This document shows, piece after piece, positions 1-5,561 of a stretch of DNA of 6,574 nucleotides. The first letter of the stretch is position 1, and each line of letters begins with the position of its first letter. The notes beneath the pieces are model-generated. The model was not told where the DNA came from and made no database searches. It saw nothing but the letters and a program-made list of their open reading frames with translations. Source of the DNA: CALCHX01 sp035761165 (GTDB lineage: Bacteria > Gemmatimonadota > Gemmatimonadetes > Gemmatimonadales > Gemmatimonadaceae). The stretch spans positions 1 through 6,574 of the forward strand of contig DASTRO010000073.1 in the NCBI GenBank assembly GCA_035761165.1. Direction: 5' to 3'. A program made the position numbers and the translations under genes.

Positions 1-22
1 GAGGAGCGGGAGGGATAGGAGC

Positions 23-60
23 GGGAAGAGGGAAGAGGGAAGAGGGAAGAGGGAAGAGGG
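23..60. repeat. (GGGAAGA)n heptamer array, left arm of an inverted repeat
   Basis: Five uninterrupted copies of GGGAAGA run from 23 to 57, closed by GGG at 58-60. Degenerate purine-rich sequence of the same flavour fills 1-22. The plus strand is homopurine across the array, and its regularly spaced GGG runs with 4-nt AAGA loops fit the G-quadruplex pattern. The reverse complement recurs at 153-190, so a transcript crossing the region could form a stem of about 38 bp. No gene is visible in 1-223. Confidence 0.9.
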
Positions 61-73
61 CGCGGGGTACGGG

Positions 74-137
74 TCGCGGCGCGGGGCCCCCCCCGACTAC
101 CACGATCGCCCCGACCGCCTGGCCGACCACCATCGAA
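74..137. repeat. Dispersed intergenic element, copy 1
   Basis: This stretch starts with TCGCGGCGCGGGG, an 8-nt C run and GACT, then carries CACGAT and ends with CGACCACCATCGAA. The same blocks occur in the same order and nearly the same spacing at 3999-4062. Both copies lie between genes and just downstream of a G-rich tandem array. Here the element forms most of the loop between the two heptamer arms (23-60 and 153-190). The function is unknown; it may be a small noncoding repeat family of this genome. Confidence 0.7.
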
Positions 138-152
138 ACATCGCCCGGCGGT

Positions 153-190
153 CCCTCTTCCCTCTTCCCTCTTCCCTACTCCCTCTTCCC
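153..190. repeat. (CCCTCTT)n array, right arm of the 5' inverted repeat
   Basis: CCCTCTT is repeated five times with one altered unit (CCCTACT at 174-180), ending in CCC at 188-190. It is the reverse complement of the array at 23-60, matching at 36 of 38 positions by direct comparison. It ends 33 bases before the esterase start codon, so a folded stem would lie in or next to that gene's leader. Confidence 0.88.
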
Positions 191-223
191 CGGCCCACCT
201 CTTGCGACCTGCCGCCCGACGCC

Positions 224-943
224 ATGCACCGCGAGCACCACCGCTGGTACAGCCCGTCGCTCGACCGCGACATGGAGCTGCTCGTGTTCGGGCACGGTGG
301 GGCGCGCATGCTCGTCTTTCCCACCTCTCAGGGGCGCTTCTACGAGTGGGAGGACCGCGGGATGGTGCACGCCCTCGGCGAGCACGTGGCGCGCGGGTGG
401 GTGCAGCTCTACTGCGTGGACAGCGTGGACGCCGAGAGCTGGTACGCGTGGTGGAAGCACCCGGTGGAGCGGGCGCGGCGGCAGTCGGCGTATGAGAGCT
501 ACCTGCTGCACGAGGTGCTGCCGCTCAGCCGGCACCGCAACCCGAACCCGTACCTGATCACCACCGGGGCGAGCTTCGGCGCGTACCACGCGGCCAACCT
601 GGCCTTCCGGCACCCGCAGCTGGTGGGGCGCATGATCGGGCTGAGCGGCCTGTACGACATCTCGCGGCAGACCGGCGGCTATTCGGAGCACGAGGTCTAC
701 TTCCACAACCCGTCGCACTACCTGCAGCACGAGCACGACCCGTGGCGGCTGGATGCGCTGCGGCGCCTCGACATCATCCTCGCCATCGGGCGCGACGACC
801 CGATGCGCCCGAACAACGAGCACCTCTCGCGCGTGCTCTGGGATCGCGGCATCGGCAACGCGCTCCGTCTCTGGGACGGCTGGGCGCACGACTGGCCCTG
901 GTGGCGGGAGATGATCGTGCGGTACGTGGGTGGGCATGACTGA
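224..943 (+). CDS. Alpha/beta-hydrolase, putative esterase
   Basis: Predicted cytoplasmic alpha/beta-hydrolase of 239 residues; no signal peptide or membrane segment is seen. The nucleophile elbow GASFG lies at residues 115-119 (Ser117), within TTGASFGAYHAANLAF. An acidic residue of the triad is likely Asp191 or Asp192 in GRDDP, and the histidine is His222 in WDGWAHDW. Order and spacing fit a complete catalytic triad in a single-domain putative esterase (esterase D/PHB depolymerase-like). The start ATG at 224 gives an N-terminus (MHREHHRWYSPSLDRDMELL) that looks native. No good Shine-Dalgarno sequence precedes it, and Met17 (272) is an alternative. It is the first gene of the cluster, 136 nt ahead of an ATP-grasp ligase, so release or trimming of a ligase product is a plausible role. 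The substrate cannot be inferred. The hydrolase fold is secure; ester specificity is a family-level guess. Confidence 0.88.
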   Translation: MHREHHRWYSPSLDRDMELLVFGHGGARMLVFPTSQGRFYEWEDRGMVHALGEHVARGWVQLYCVDSVDAESWYAWWKHPVERARRQSAYESYLLHEVLPLSRHRNPNPYLITTGASFGAYHAANLAFRHPQLVGRMIGLSGLYDISRQTGGYSEHEVYFHNPSHYLQHEHDPWRLDALRRLDIILAIGRDDPMRPNNEHLSRVLWDRGIGNALRLWDGWAHDWPWWREMIVRYVGGHD

Positions 944-1057
944 AGCAGGAAAGCAGGAAAGCAGGAAAGCAGGGAGCAGGAAACAGGGAGCAGGGCATGC
1001 CGAGGCCGCTTTCCCGCTTTCCCGCTTCCCTGCTTTCCCGCTTCCCTGCTTCCCTGG
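943..1057. repeat. Purine/pyrimidine inverted repeat between esterase and ATP-grasp genes
   Basis: Immediately after the esterase stop codon the plus strand repeats GCAGGAAA three times, then degenerates through AGCAGGG-type units to about 995. After a short spacer containing the palindrome GCATGC, the sequence from about 1008 to 1057 is built of CTTTCCCG and CTTCCCTG units, which are near reverse complements of the left side. A transcript would form a long imperfect hairpin with a loop of about 12 nt. No U-run follows, so it does not look like a simple intrinsic terminator. It ends 12 nt before the Shine-Dalgarno of the next gene and could act in attenuation, mRNA stability or translation control. 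Confidence 0.82.
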
Positions 1058-1068
1058 TCCCTTCTCCC

Positions 1069-1073
1069 AGGAG
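1069..1073 (+). promoter_or_regulatory. Shine-Dalgarno AGGAG that sets the GTG start at 1080
   Basis: AGGAG is followed by six bases (CTCTCC) and then GTG at 1080. This is the best ribosome-binding site in the window. It decides the ligase start against upstream in-frame candidates near the esterase stop (GTG 930, ATG 936), whose extra 50 or so residues would be encoded by the inverted repeat. Confidence 0.8.
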
Positions 1074-1079
1074 CTCTCC

Positions 1080-2483
1080 GTGCCTCGCAAGATCGGTCTC
1101 CTCGTCGGCCGGGAGTGGTCCTTCCCACCGGCCTTCATCGACGAGGTCGCGCGTCAGGACGCCGACGTCACCGCCGAGTACGTGCAGCTCGACGCCGCAC
1201 GGATGGACGAGCCGTGCCCGTACGACCTGGTCATCGACCGCATCTCGCACGAGGTGCCGTACTACCGCACCTGGCTCAAGAAGGCCTCGCTCGACGGCTG
1301 CGTCGTCGTCAACAACCCGTTCATGTGGACGGCCGACGACAAGTTCTTCGGCGCGGCGCTGGCCACCCAGCTCGGCGTCGCCAGCCCACGGACCGTCGCG
1401 CTGCCCAACAAGGAGTACGTGCCGGGGATCAAGCACGACGAGAGCCTGCGCAACCTGCGCTTCCCGCTGGATTGGGCCGGGCTCGTCGAGTACGTCGGCC
1501 TGCCGTGCGTGCTGAAGGACGCGCACGGCGGCGGCTGGACGAACGTCTACGTCTGCCACTCGCTGGAGGAGCTGCTGCACCACTACGACCACTCCGGCCG
1601 CCTGACGATGGTGGTGCAGGAGTTCATCGAGTGGGAGCACTTCGTGCGCTGCATCTGCATCGGGCAGGAGCACGTGCTGCCGATGAAGTACGACCCGCGC
1701 GAGCGGAAGTACCACGTCGAGCACGAGCACCTCACGCCGGCGCTCGGCGCGCGCATCGTGAACGACTCGCTGACGCTCTGCCGCGCGCTCGGCTACGACA
1801 TGAACTCGCTGGAGTTCGCCGTGAAGGACGGCGTGCCGTACGCCATCGACTTCATGAACCCGGCGCCGGACATGGACGTCTATTCGCTCACCCCGCACTA
1901 CTTCGAGTGGGCGGTGCGGACGATGGCGGCGATGGCCATCTGCCTGGCGACGGCGGAGCGGCGGCCGCCGGAGATGCGGCGCGGCGGCTTCCTCGTCGGC
2001 CGGCGCTTCGCCGGGATCGACGAGCGGGTGGCCGGCGGTGGCGATGGCCGGGAGCCGGCGGGCGCGGCGGAAGCGGCGGGTGTGACGGACGTGGCGGGCG
2101 CGGCGGGCGCGGCGGGCGCGAACGCCACGAGCCGTCGCTCCGGCGCACGGTCGGCGTCAGGGGCAGCCGGTCGGGCGGGCACGGCGGCCGCGCGCGCCGC
2201 GACGACGGGCGCCGCCAAGCGGGGAGCGACGAAGGCGGCCGCGACCGGCGCCGCGAAGGGCGCCGCGCGGAAGACCGCGGCGCCCAAGACCGCGGCGCCC
2301 AAGACCGCGGCGCGGAAGACCGCGAAGGGGAGCGCGACGGAGGCACCGCCGGCGCCCGCGCCGGACGCGGTACGCAGGACGCCGGAGGGCGCGGGGAGAG
2401 ATGGCGCGAGGAGTGGGACGACCCGTGGCGCGACCCGCCGGAGCAGGGGTGGCGACGGGAGCGCCCGGAGCGGCGAGTCGTGA
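1080..2483 (+). CDS. ATP-grasp carboxylate-amine ligase with a basic Ala/Lys-rich C-terminal tail
   Basis: A 467-residue protein. Residues 1-310 form an ATP-grasp ligase (RimK/glutathione-synthetase-like group), expected to join a carboxylate to an amine through an acyl-phosphate, using ATP and Mg2+. Visible elements are: N-terminal strand KIGLLVGREW (4-13); ADDKFF with Lys88 and LGVASPRT (98-105), the usual entry to the ATP-binding half; PCVLKDAHGGGWTNV (142-156) with the likely nucleotide-binding Lys146 and glycine loop; VVQEFIEWEHF (178-188), adenine-side hinge; and metal-binding candidates Glu245 (SLEF), Asp257 and Asn260 (IDFMNPAP). From about residue 320 the protein becomes low complexity: Ala/Gly/Arg/Lys/Thr, with KTAAP repeats at 398-412, resembling histone H1-like or AlgP-like tails. 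That tail is not part of the fold. The gene is translationally coupled to the next ligase through GTGA. The substrates are unknown. Confidence 0.85.
   Translation: MPRKIGLLVGREWSFPPAFIDEVARQDADVTAEYVQLDAARMDEPCPYDLVIDRISHEVPYYRTWLKKASLDGCVVVNNPFMWTADDKFFGAALATQLGVASPRTVALPNKEYVPGIKHDESLRNLRFPLDWAGLVEYVGLPCVLKDAHGGGWTNVYVCHSLEELLHHYDHSGRLTMVVQEFIEWEHFVRCICIGQEHVLPMKYDPRERKYHVEHEHLTPALGARIVNDSLTLCRALGYDMNSLEFAVKDGVPYAIDFMNPAPDMDVYSLTPHYFEWAVRTMAAMAICLATAERRPPEMRRGGFLVGRRFAGIDERVAGGGDGREPAGAAEAAGVTDVAGAAGAAGANATSRRSGARSASGAAGRAGTAAARAATTGAAKRGATKAAATGAAKGAARKTAAPKTAAPKTAARKTAKGSATEAPPAPAPDAVRRTPEGAGRDGARSGTTRGATRRSRGGDGSARSGES
2271..2324 (+). repeat. 15-bp tandem repeat encoding KTAAP
   Basis: The unit AAGACCGCGGCGCCC occurs exactly at 2271-2285 and 2286-2300, as a two-base variant at 2301-2315, and as a 9-nt partial copy at 2316-2324. 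It keeps frame with the ATP-grasp gene and encodes K-T-A-A-P, K-T-A-A-P, K-T-A-A-R, K-T-A. A shorter 9-bp repeat (GCGGGCGCG type, encoding Gly-Ala-Ala units) lies upstream around 2091-2120. Because units are multiples of three, changes in copy number would lengthen or shorten the tail without breaking the frame. Confidence 0.9.
2467..2483 (+). promoter_or_regulatory. GTGA stop-start overlap with upstream GGAG
   Basis: The TGA stop of the first ligase (2481-2483) overlaps the GTG start of the second (2480-2482). GGAG at 2467-2470 lies nine bases upstream of the GTG. The arrangement indicates translational coupling, and so near-equal expression, of the two ATP-grasp ligases. No other ATG or GTG in that frame was found in the roughly 115 bases upstream of 2480, which supports this start. 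Confidence 0.75.
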
Positions 2484-3901
2484 GCGCAACCGCGGCGGTC
2501 GAACCCGCGCCCGACCCGGCGGCCGACTACCACGACCTGCTGACGGCGGGCGGTGGCGGCGAGCAGCTCGCCGCCGACTCGCAGGGGCAGCTCGACCGCC
2601 AGCTGGCGCAGCGCGGGCTCTTCTTCGGCGACCGCCCGCTCTGCACGGTGCTGCGCCCGCGCTTCCTGCGCGCCGCGCAGTACGACTTCCTGCAGCGGCG
2701 GGCGGCGCTCGTTCTCGGCGCGTTCACGACCGCGTACCGCGCGGCGATGCGCGACGCCGCGTTCCGGGCGCAGTTCCGTCTCGCCGCCTGGGAGGAGGCG
2801 CTCGTCGCCGACGCGCCCCGCCTCCGCGACCCCAGCCCCGTGTCGCGCCTCGACGCCTTCTTCTCGCCCGACGGCGAGGTGGGTGGCGCCGCCGCGCCGG
2901 GGCTGCGCGGCCTGCGCTTCACCGAGTACAACGCCGAGACCCCCGCCGGCGCCGCGTACAACGACGTGCTCACCGAGCTGTTCTACGGGCTGCCGGCGAT
3001 GCGCGAGCTGCTGAAGCGGTGGGACCTGCGCCCCCTCCCGGCCCGCCACAACGTCCTGCACGCGCTGCTGGACGCGTGGCACCAGTTCAGCGGCCGCCGC
3101 GAGGTGCCGCGCGTCGCCATCCTGGACTGGGCGGAGGTGCCGACGTACAGCGAGTTCCTGCTCTTCCGCGACTACTTCACGCGGCAGGGCGTGCCCTGCG
3201 TGATCGCCGACCCGCGCGAGGTGGAGTACACCGGCGGGCGCCTGGTGGCCGGCGGGGCACCGGTGGAGCTGATCTACAAGCGCGTGCTGATCAGCGAGCT
3301 CGTGGAGCGCGGGGGGCTCGACCAGCCGGTCGTGCGCGCCGTGCGCGATGGCGCGGTCTGCCTGGTGAATCCGTTCCACTGCAAGCTCCTCCACAAGAAG
3401 GCCAGCCTGGCCGTGCTCGGCGACGAGCGCAATGCGGCGCTGTTCACGGCGGACGAGCGGGCCGCCATCGCCGCGCACGTGCCGTGGACGCGGGTGGTGG
3501 AGGAGCGGCGCACCGAGCACGACGGTGCGGCGGTGGACCTGGTGCCGTACGTCGCCGCGCGGCGGGAGCGGTTCGTGCTCAAGCCGAACGACGAGTACGG
3601 CGGGAAGGGGATCGTCCTCGGCTGGGAGGTGGACCAGGCCGCGTGGGAGGCGGCATTGCGCACCGCGCTCGCCGAGCCATACATCGTACAGGAGCGCGTC
3701 GCCCTGCCGAGCGAGCCCTATCCGAGCTGGGCGGACGGCCGCGTGCACGTGCTCGACCGGATGCTCGATACCGCGCCGTACGTGGCCTATGGCGCGTACG
3801 TGGACGGCTGCCTGACCCGCCTCTCGACCGCGGCCCTGCTCAATGTGACGGCCGGAGGCGGCAGCACGGTCCCGACGTTCGTGGCGGAGCGGCGGGGGTA
3901 G
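2480..3901 (+). CDS. Circularly permuted ATP-grasp ligase
   Basis: A 473-residue protein, predicted cytosolic. In classical ATP-grasp enzymes the nucleotide-binding lysine and glycine loop precede the metal-binding E-x-N. Here the order is reversed: RFTEYNAETPAGAAYND (146-162) supplies likely metal ligands Glu149 and Asn151, while RFVLKPNDEYGGKGI (364-378), with Lys368 and the GGKG loop, and YIVQERV (401-407), the hinge, come near the C-terminus. This is the hallmark of circularly permuted ATP-grasp families. Between them, VELIYKRVLISEL (262-274) and VNPFHCKLLHKKASLAVL (296-313) look like conserved family blocks. The N-terminal FGDRPLCTVLRPRFL (49-63) begins the folded part; residues 1-25 are Ala/Pro-rich. 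The start GTG at 2480 overlaps the previous stop. Family knowledge predicts ATP-dependent amide or peptide bond formation; the substrate is unknown. The gene is followed directly by a G-run array. Confidence 0.84.
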   Translation: MSATAAVEPAPDPAADYHDLLTAGGGGEQLAADSQGQLDRQLAQRGLFFGDRPLCTVLRPRFLRAAQYDFLQRRAALVLGAFTTAYRAAMRDAAFRAQFRLAAWEEALVADAPRLRDPSPVSRLDAFFSPDGEVGGAAAPGLRGLRFTEYNAETPAGAAYNDVLTELFYGLPAMRELLKRWDLRPLPARHNVLHALLDAWHQFSGRREVPRVAILDWAEVPTYSEFLLFRDYFTRQGVPCVIADPREVEYTGGRLVAGGAPVELIYKRVLISELVERGGLDQPVVRAVRDGAVCLVNPFHCKLLHKKASLAVLGDERNAALFTADERAAIAAHVPWTRVVEERRTEHDGAAVDLVPYVAARRERFVLKPNDEYGGKGIVLGWEVDQAAWEAALRTALAEPYIVQERVALPSEPYPSWADGRVHVLDRMLDTAPYVAYGAYVDGCLTRLSTAALLNVTAGGGSTVPTFVAERRG

Positions 3902-3983
3902 GGCGGGAACCGGGAATCGGGGAACGGGGAACCGGGAACCGGGGAACCGGGGAATCGGGGATCGGGGGATCGGGGAGCAGGGG
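3901..3983 (+). repeat. G-run tandem array with G-quadruplex potential
   Basis: Starting at the last base of the ligase stop codon, twelve runs of three to five G are separated by 1-4 nt spacers, mostly AACC or AATC, giving a 7- to 8-nt period. This far exceeds the usual G3+N1-7 pattern on the plus strand, which is also the transcribed strand of the upstream gene, so an RNA quadruplex at the 3' end of that message is possible. No nearby inverted copy as clear as the ones at 23-190 or 943-1057 was found. Confidence 0.85.
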
Positions 3984-3998
3984 ACACCGGAGGAGGGA

Positions 3999-4062
3999 TC
4001 GCGGCGCGGGGCCCCCCCCCGACTGCACGATGATGCCGAACCCCCGCGCGACCACCATCGAA
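3999..4062. repeat. Dispersed intergenic element, copy 2
   Basis: It matches 74-137: TCGCGGCGCGGGG, a C run (nine here, eight in copy 1), GACT, CACGAT, and a terminal CGACCACCATCGAA. The segment between CACGAT and the terminal block is diverged and differs by about one base in length. As in copy 1, it follows a G-rich tandem array. Nothing suggests transposase-borne movement; no target-site duplication was identified. Confidence 0.7.
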
Positions 4063-4325
4063 TTCCCGCCGCCAGACGCTTCTCGCTGCACGCCCCCAGA
4101 CGCCAGACGCCCGCCCGGCGCCGCTGAGGGCCCAGCCCACGGTACGCGGAGCCCGGCTCTGCCGCGGCGCCCCCTCTCGACGCTCCCCGCTCGCCGCCCC
4201 TGTACGCTCGACGCTCCCCCGCCCGACCCGTAGCCGGAATCGCCAACCAGGAGCCTCACCCCGCACCGGAGCCCCTCATCGCCGACCGCGGATCGCTGAT
4301 CGCTCGCCCCTCACCCCTCCCTCGC

Positions 4326-4329
4326 GGAG
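4326..4329 (+). promoter_or_regulatory. Shine-Dalgarno GGAG for the YbdK-type ligase
   Basis: GGAG is followed by six C residues and then ATG at 4336, a good spacing. It supports the start giving the N-terminus MQAPSLTLGIEEEYQ, where the conserved GIEEE block sits at the usual place near the start of the family. Confidence 0.7.
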
Positions 4330-4335
4330 CCCCCC

Positions 4336-5445
4336 ATGCAGGCGCCTTCCCTGACGTTAGGCATCGAGGAAGAGTACCAGATCATCGATCCCCGGACACG
4401 CGAGCTGCGGTCCTACATCACCGAGATCCTGAAGGAGGACAGCGTCGTCCTGCAGGAGGTGAAGCCGGAGCTGCACCAGTCCATGGTGGAGATCGGCAGC
4501 CGCGTCTGCCGCACGCCGGCCGACGTGCGGGCCGAGCTCGTGCGGCTGCGCGGCACCGTCATGGGGCTGGCCGGGCGCAGCGGCCTCAAGATCGCCGCCG
4601 CCGGTACCCATCCCTTCTCCTGCTGGACGAAGCAGGAGATCACGCCCCTGGAGCGCTACGTCGGCGTGCGGCAGGATCTCGCCGAGCTCGCGCAGCAGCT
4701 CCTCATCTTCGGCACGCACGTGCACGTCGGGATCGAGGACAAGGACTTCCTCATCGACGCGCTCAACGTCTCGCGCTACCTGCTGCCGCACGTCCTCGCG
4801 CTCTCCACCAGCTCTCCCTTCTGGCAGGGGCGCAACACCGGCCTCAAGTCCTACCGCTCGATCATCTTCCGCAACTTCCCGCGCACCGGCGTGCCCCCCG
4901 TCCTGCAGTCGTACGGCGAGTACGAGGACATGCTGCAGACGCTCGTGCAGACGCGCTCCGTGCCCGATGGCTCGAAGATCTGGTGGGACGTGCGGCCGCA
5001 CCACTCCTACCCGACGCTCGAGTTCCGTGTCTGCGACGTCTGCACGCGGGTGGACGAGGCGGTGTGCATCGCCGGGCTGCTGCAGGCCATCGTCGCCAAG
5101 ATGTGGAAGCTCCGCTGCGACAACATGACCTTCCGCGTCTACCCGCTGACCATGATCGAGGAGAACAAGTGGCGCGCGGTCCGCTTCGGCCTCGACGGGA
5201 AGCTCATCGACTTCGGCAAGCAGGAGGAGAAGCCGGCGCGCGCGCTGGTGCGCGAGGTCGTCGAGTGGTTCGTCGACGACGTGCTCGACGACCTCGGCAG
5301 CCGCCGCGAGGTGGAGTACGCCTTCCGGATCCTGGAGGAGGGGACGAGCGCCGACCGGCAGCTGGCCACCTACGCCCGCACCAACGACCTGACCGCCGTC
5401 GTGGACCAGCTGATCGCGGAGACGGCCGAGGGGGTGGTGGATTAG
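4336..5445 (+). CDS. YbdK-type carboxylate-amine ligase (GCS2 family)
   Basis: A 369-residue cytosolic enzyme of the GCS2/glutamine-synthetase-like fold, close in length to E. coli YbdK (about 372). Such enzymes use ATP and Mg2+ to form amide bonds; E. coli YbdK has weak glutamate-cysteine ligase activity, so "glutamate-cysteine ligase 2" is a common but uncertain label. Conserved blocks are: LGIEEEYQIIDP (8-19) with acidic metal ligands; HQSMVEIGS (48-56); AAGTHPF (88-94); FGTHVHVGI (125-133); STSSPFWQGRNTGLKSYR (157-174); WWDVRPHHSYPTLEFRVCD (216-234); ENKWRAVRFGLDGKLID (276-292). No key block appears missing. It lies 434 nt after the ATP-grasp pair, so it may have its own promoter, and 116 nt before a gamma-glutamyl hydrolase. 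That neighbour makes gamma-glutamylation of an amine a reasonable guess, but the substrate is not evident. Confidence 0.93.
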   Translation: MQAPSLTLGIEEEYQIIDPRTRELRSYITEILKEDSVVLQEVKPELHQSMVEIGSRVCRTPADVRAELVRLRGTVMGLAGRSGLKIAAAGTHPFSCWTKQEITPLERYVGVRQDLAELAQQLLIFGTHVHVGIEDKDFLIDALNVSRYLLPHVLALSTSSPFWQGRNTGLKSYRSIIFRNFPRTGVPPVLQSYGEYEDMLQTLVQTRSVPDGSKIWWDVRPHHSYPTLEFRVCDVCTRVDEAVCIAGLLQAIVAKMWKLRCDNMTFRVYPLTMIEENKWRAVRFGLDGKLIDFGKQEEKPARALVREVVEWFVDDVLDDLGSRREVEYAFRILEEGTSADRQLATYARTNDLTAVVDQLIAETAEGVVD

Positions 5446-5561
5446 CCACCGAAACGCCGTCCGTCGTACCGTCGTCCTCCCCCGGCGTCCCTTGCTCCCC
5501 GCTCGCCCCGCCGCCCATCCTTCACGCACCGCTGCACCCTTCCGCCTCACCGTCGCACCCG

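Larger units (their letters stand above)
3902..4335. other. Gene-free gap between the two ligase gene pairs
   Basis: This 434-nt stretch holds no coding region I can support. In order it contains the G-run array, the second dispersed element (3999-4062), three copies of CCAGACGC (4072-4079, 4096-4103, 4103-4110; the last two 7 nt apart), two copies of CTCGACGCTCCCC (4176-4188 and 4207-4219), and GATCGCTGATCGCTCGCC (4291-4308), related to the reverse complement of the repeats downstream of the last plus-strand gene. Open frames across it on both strands have repeat-like, Pro/Arg/Gly-rich translations. A promoter for the YbdK-type gene may lie here, but I see no convincing -35/-10 pair. Confidence 0.7.

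Noticed and set aside
74..137. Dispersed element as an insertion-sequence end or attachment site
   Set aside because: No transposase or integrase, terminal inverted repeats or target duplication can be seen at either copy.
23..190. Heptamer arrays as a CRISPR array
   Set aside because: Units are 7 nt with no unique spacers, and no cas gene is present.
930..1079. Earlier starts for the first ligase (GTG 930 or ATG 936), overlapping the esterase stop
   Set aside because: The added residues would be encoded by the inverted repeat and have no protein-like character, while AGGAG with 6-nt spacing marks GTG 1080.
1115..2479. Upstream extension of the second ligase frame to position 1115
   Set aside because: This stretch overlaps the well-supported first ligase in another frame and is Arg/Gly/Ala-rich. 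The GTG at 2480 with GGAG upstream and the GTGA overlap explain the start. Only its last 100 or so bases look protein-like and are listed as a finding.
2401..4233. Plus-strand open frame of about 610 codons in the third frame
   Set aside because: It runs over the circularly permuted ligase in a different frame and into the gap. Its translation is Arg/Ala/Gly/Pro-rich with no motif.
1898..4246. Very long minus-strand open frame (about 780 codons) opposite both ATP-grasp genes
   Set aside because: Its translation is Arg/Ala/His/Val-rich without recognisable motifs and crosses the gene-free gap and repeats. It is antisense to two genes with clear motifs. In DNA this G+C-rich, antisense frames are open by codon bias.
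4140..4335. Sigma-70-type promoter ahead of the YbdK-type gene
   Set aside because: No convincing -35/-10 pair could be found in this C-rich stretch. A promoter may exist, but the sequence alone does not support a position.
4357..5550. Minus-strand open frame of about 400 codons opposite the YbdK-type gene, and similar ones opposite the esterase, first ligase and hydrolase
   Set aside because: The plus-strand proteins have complete family motifs. The antisense translations show only compositional bias.
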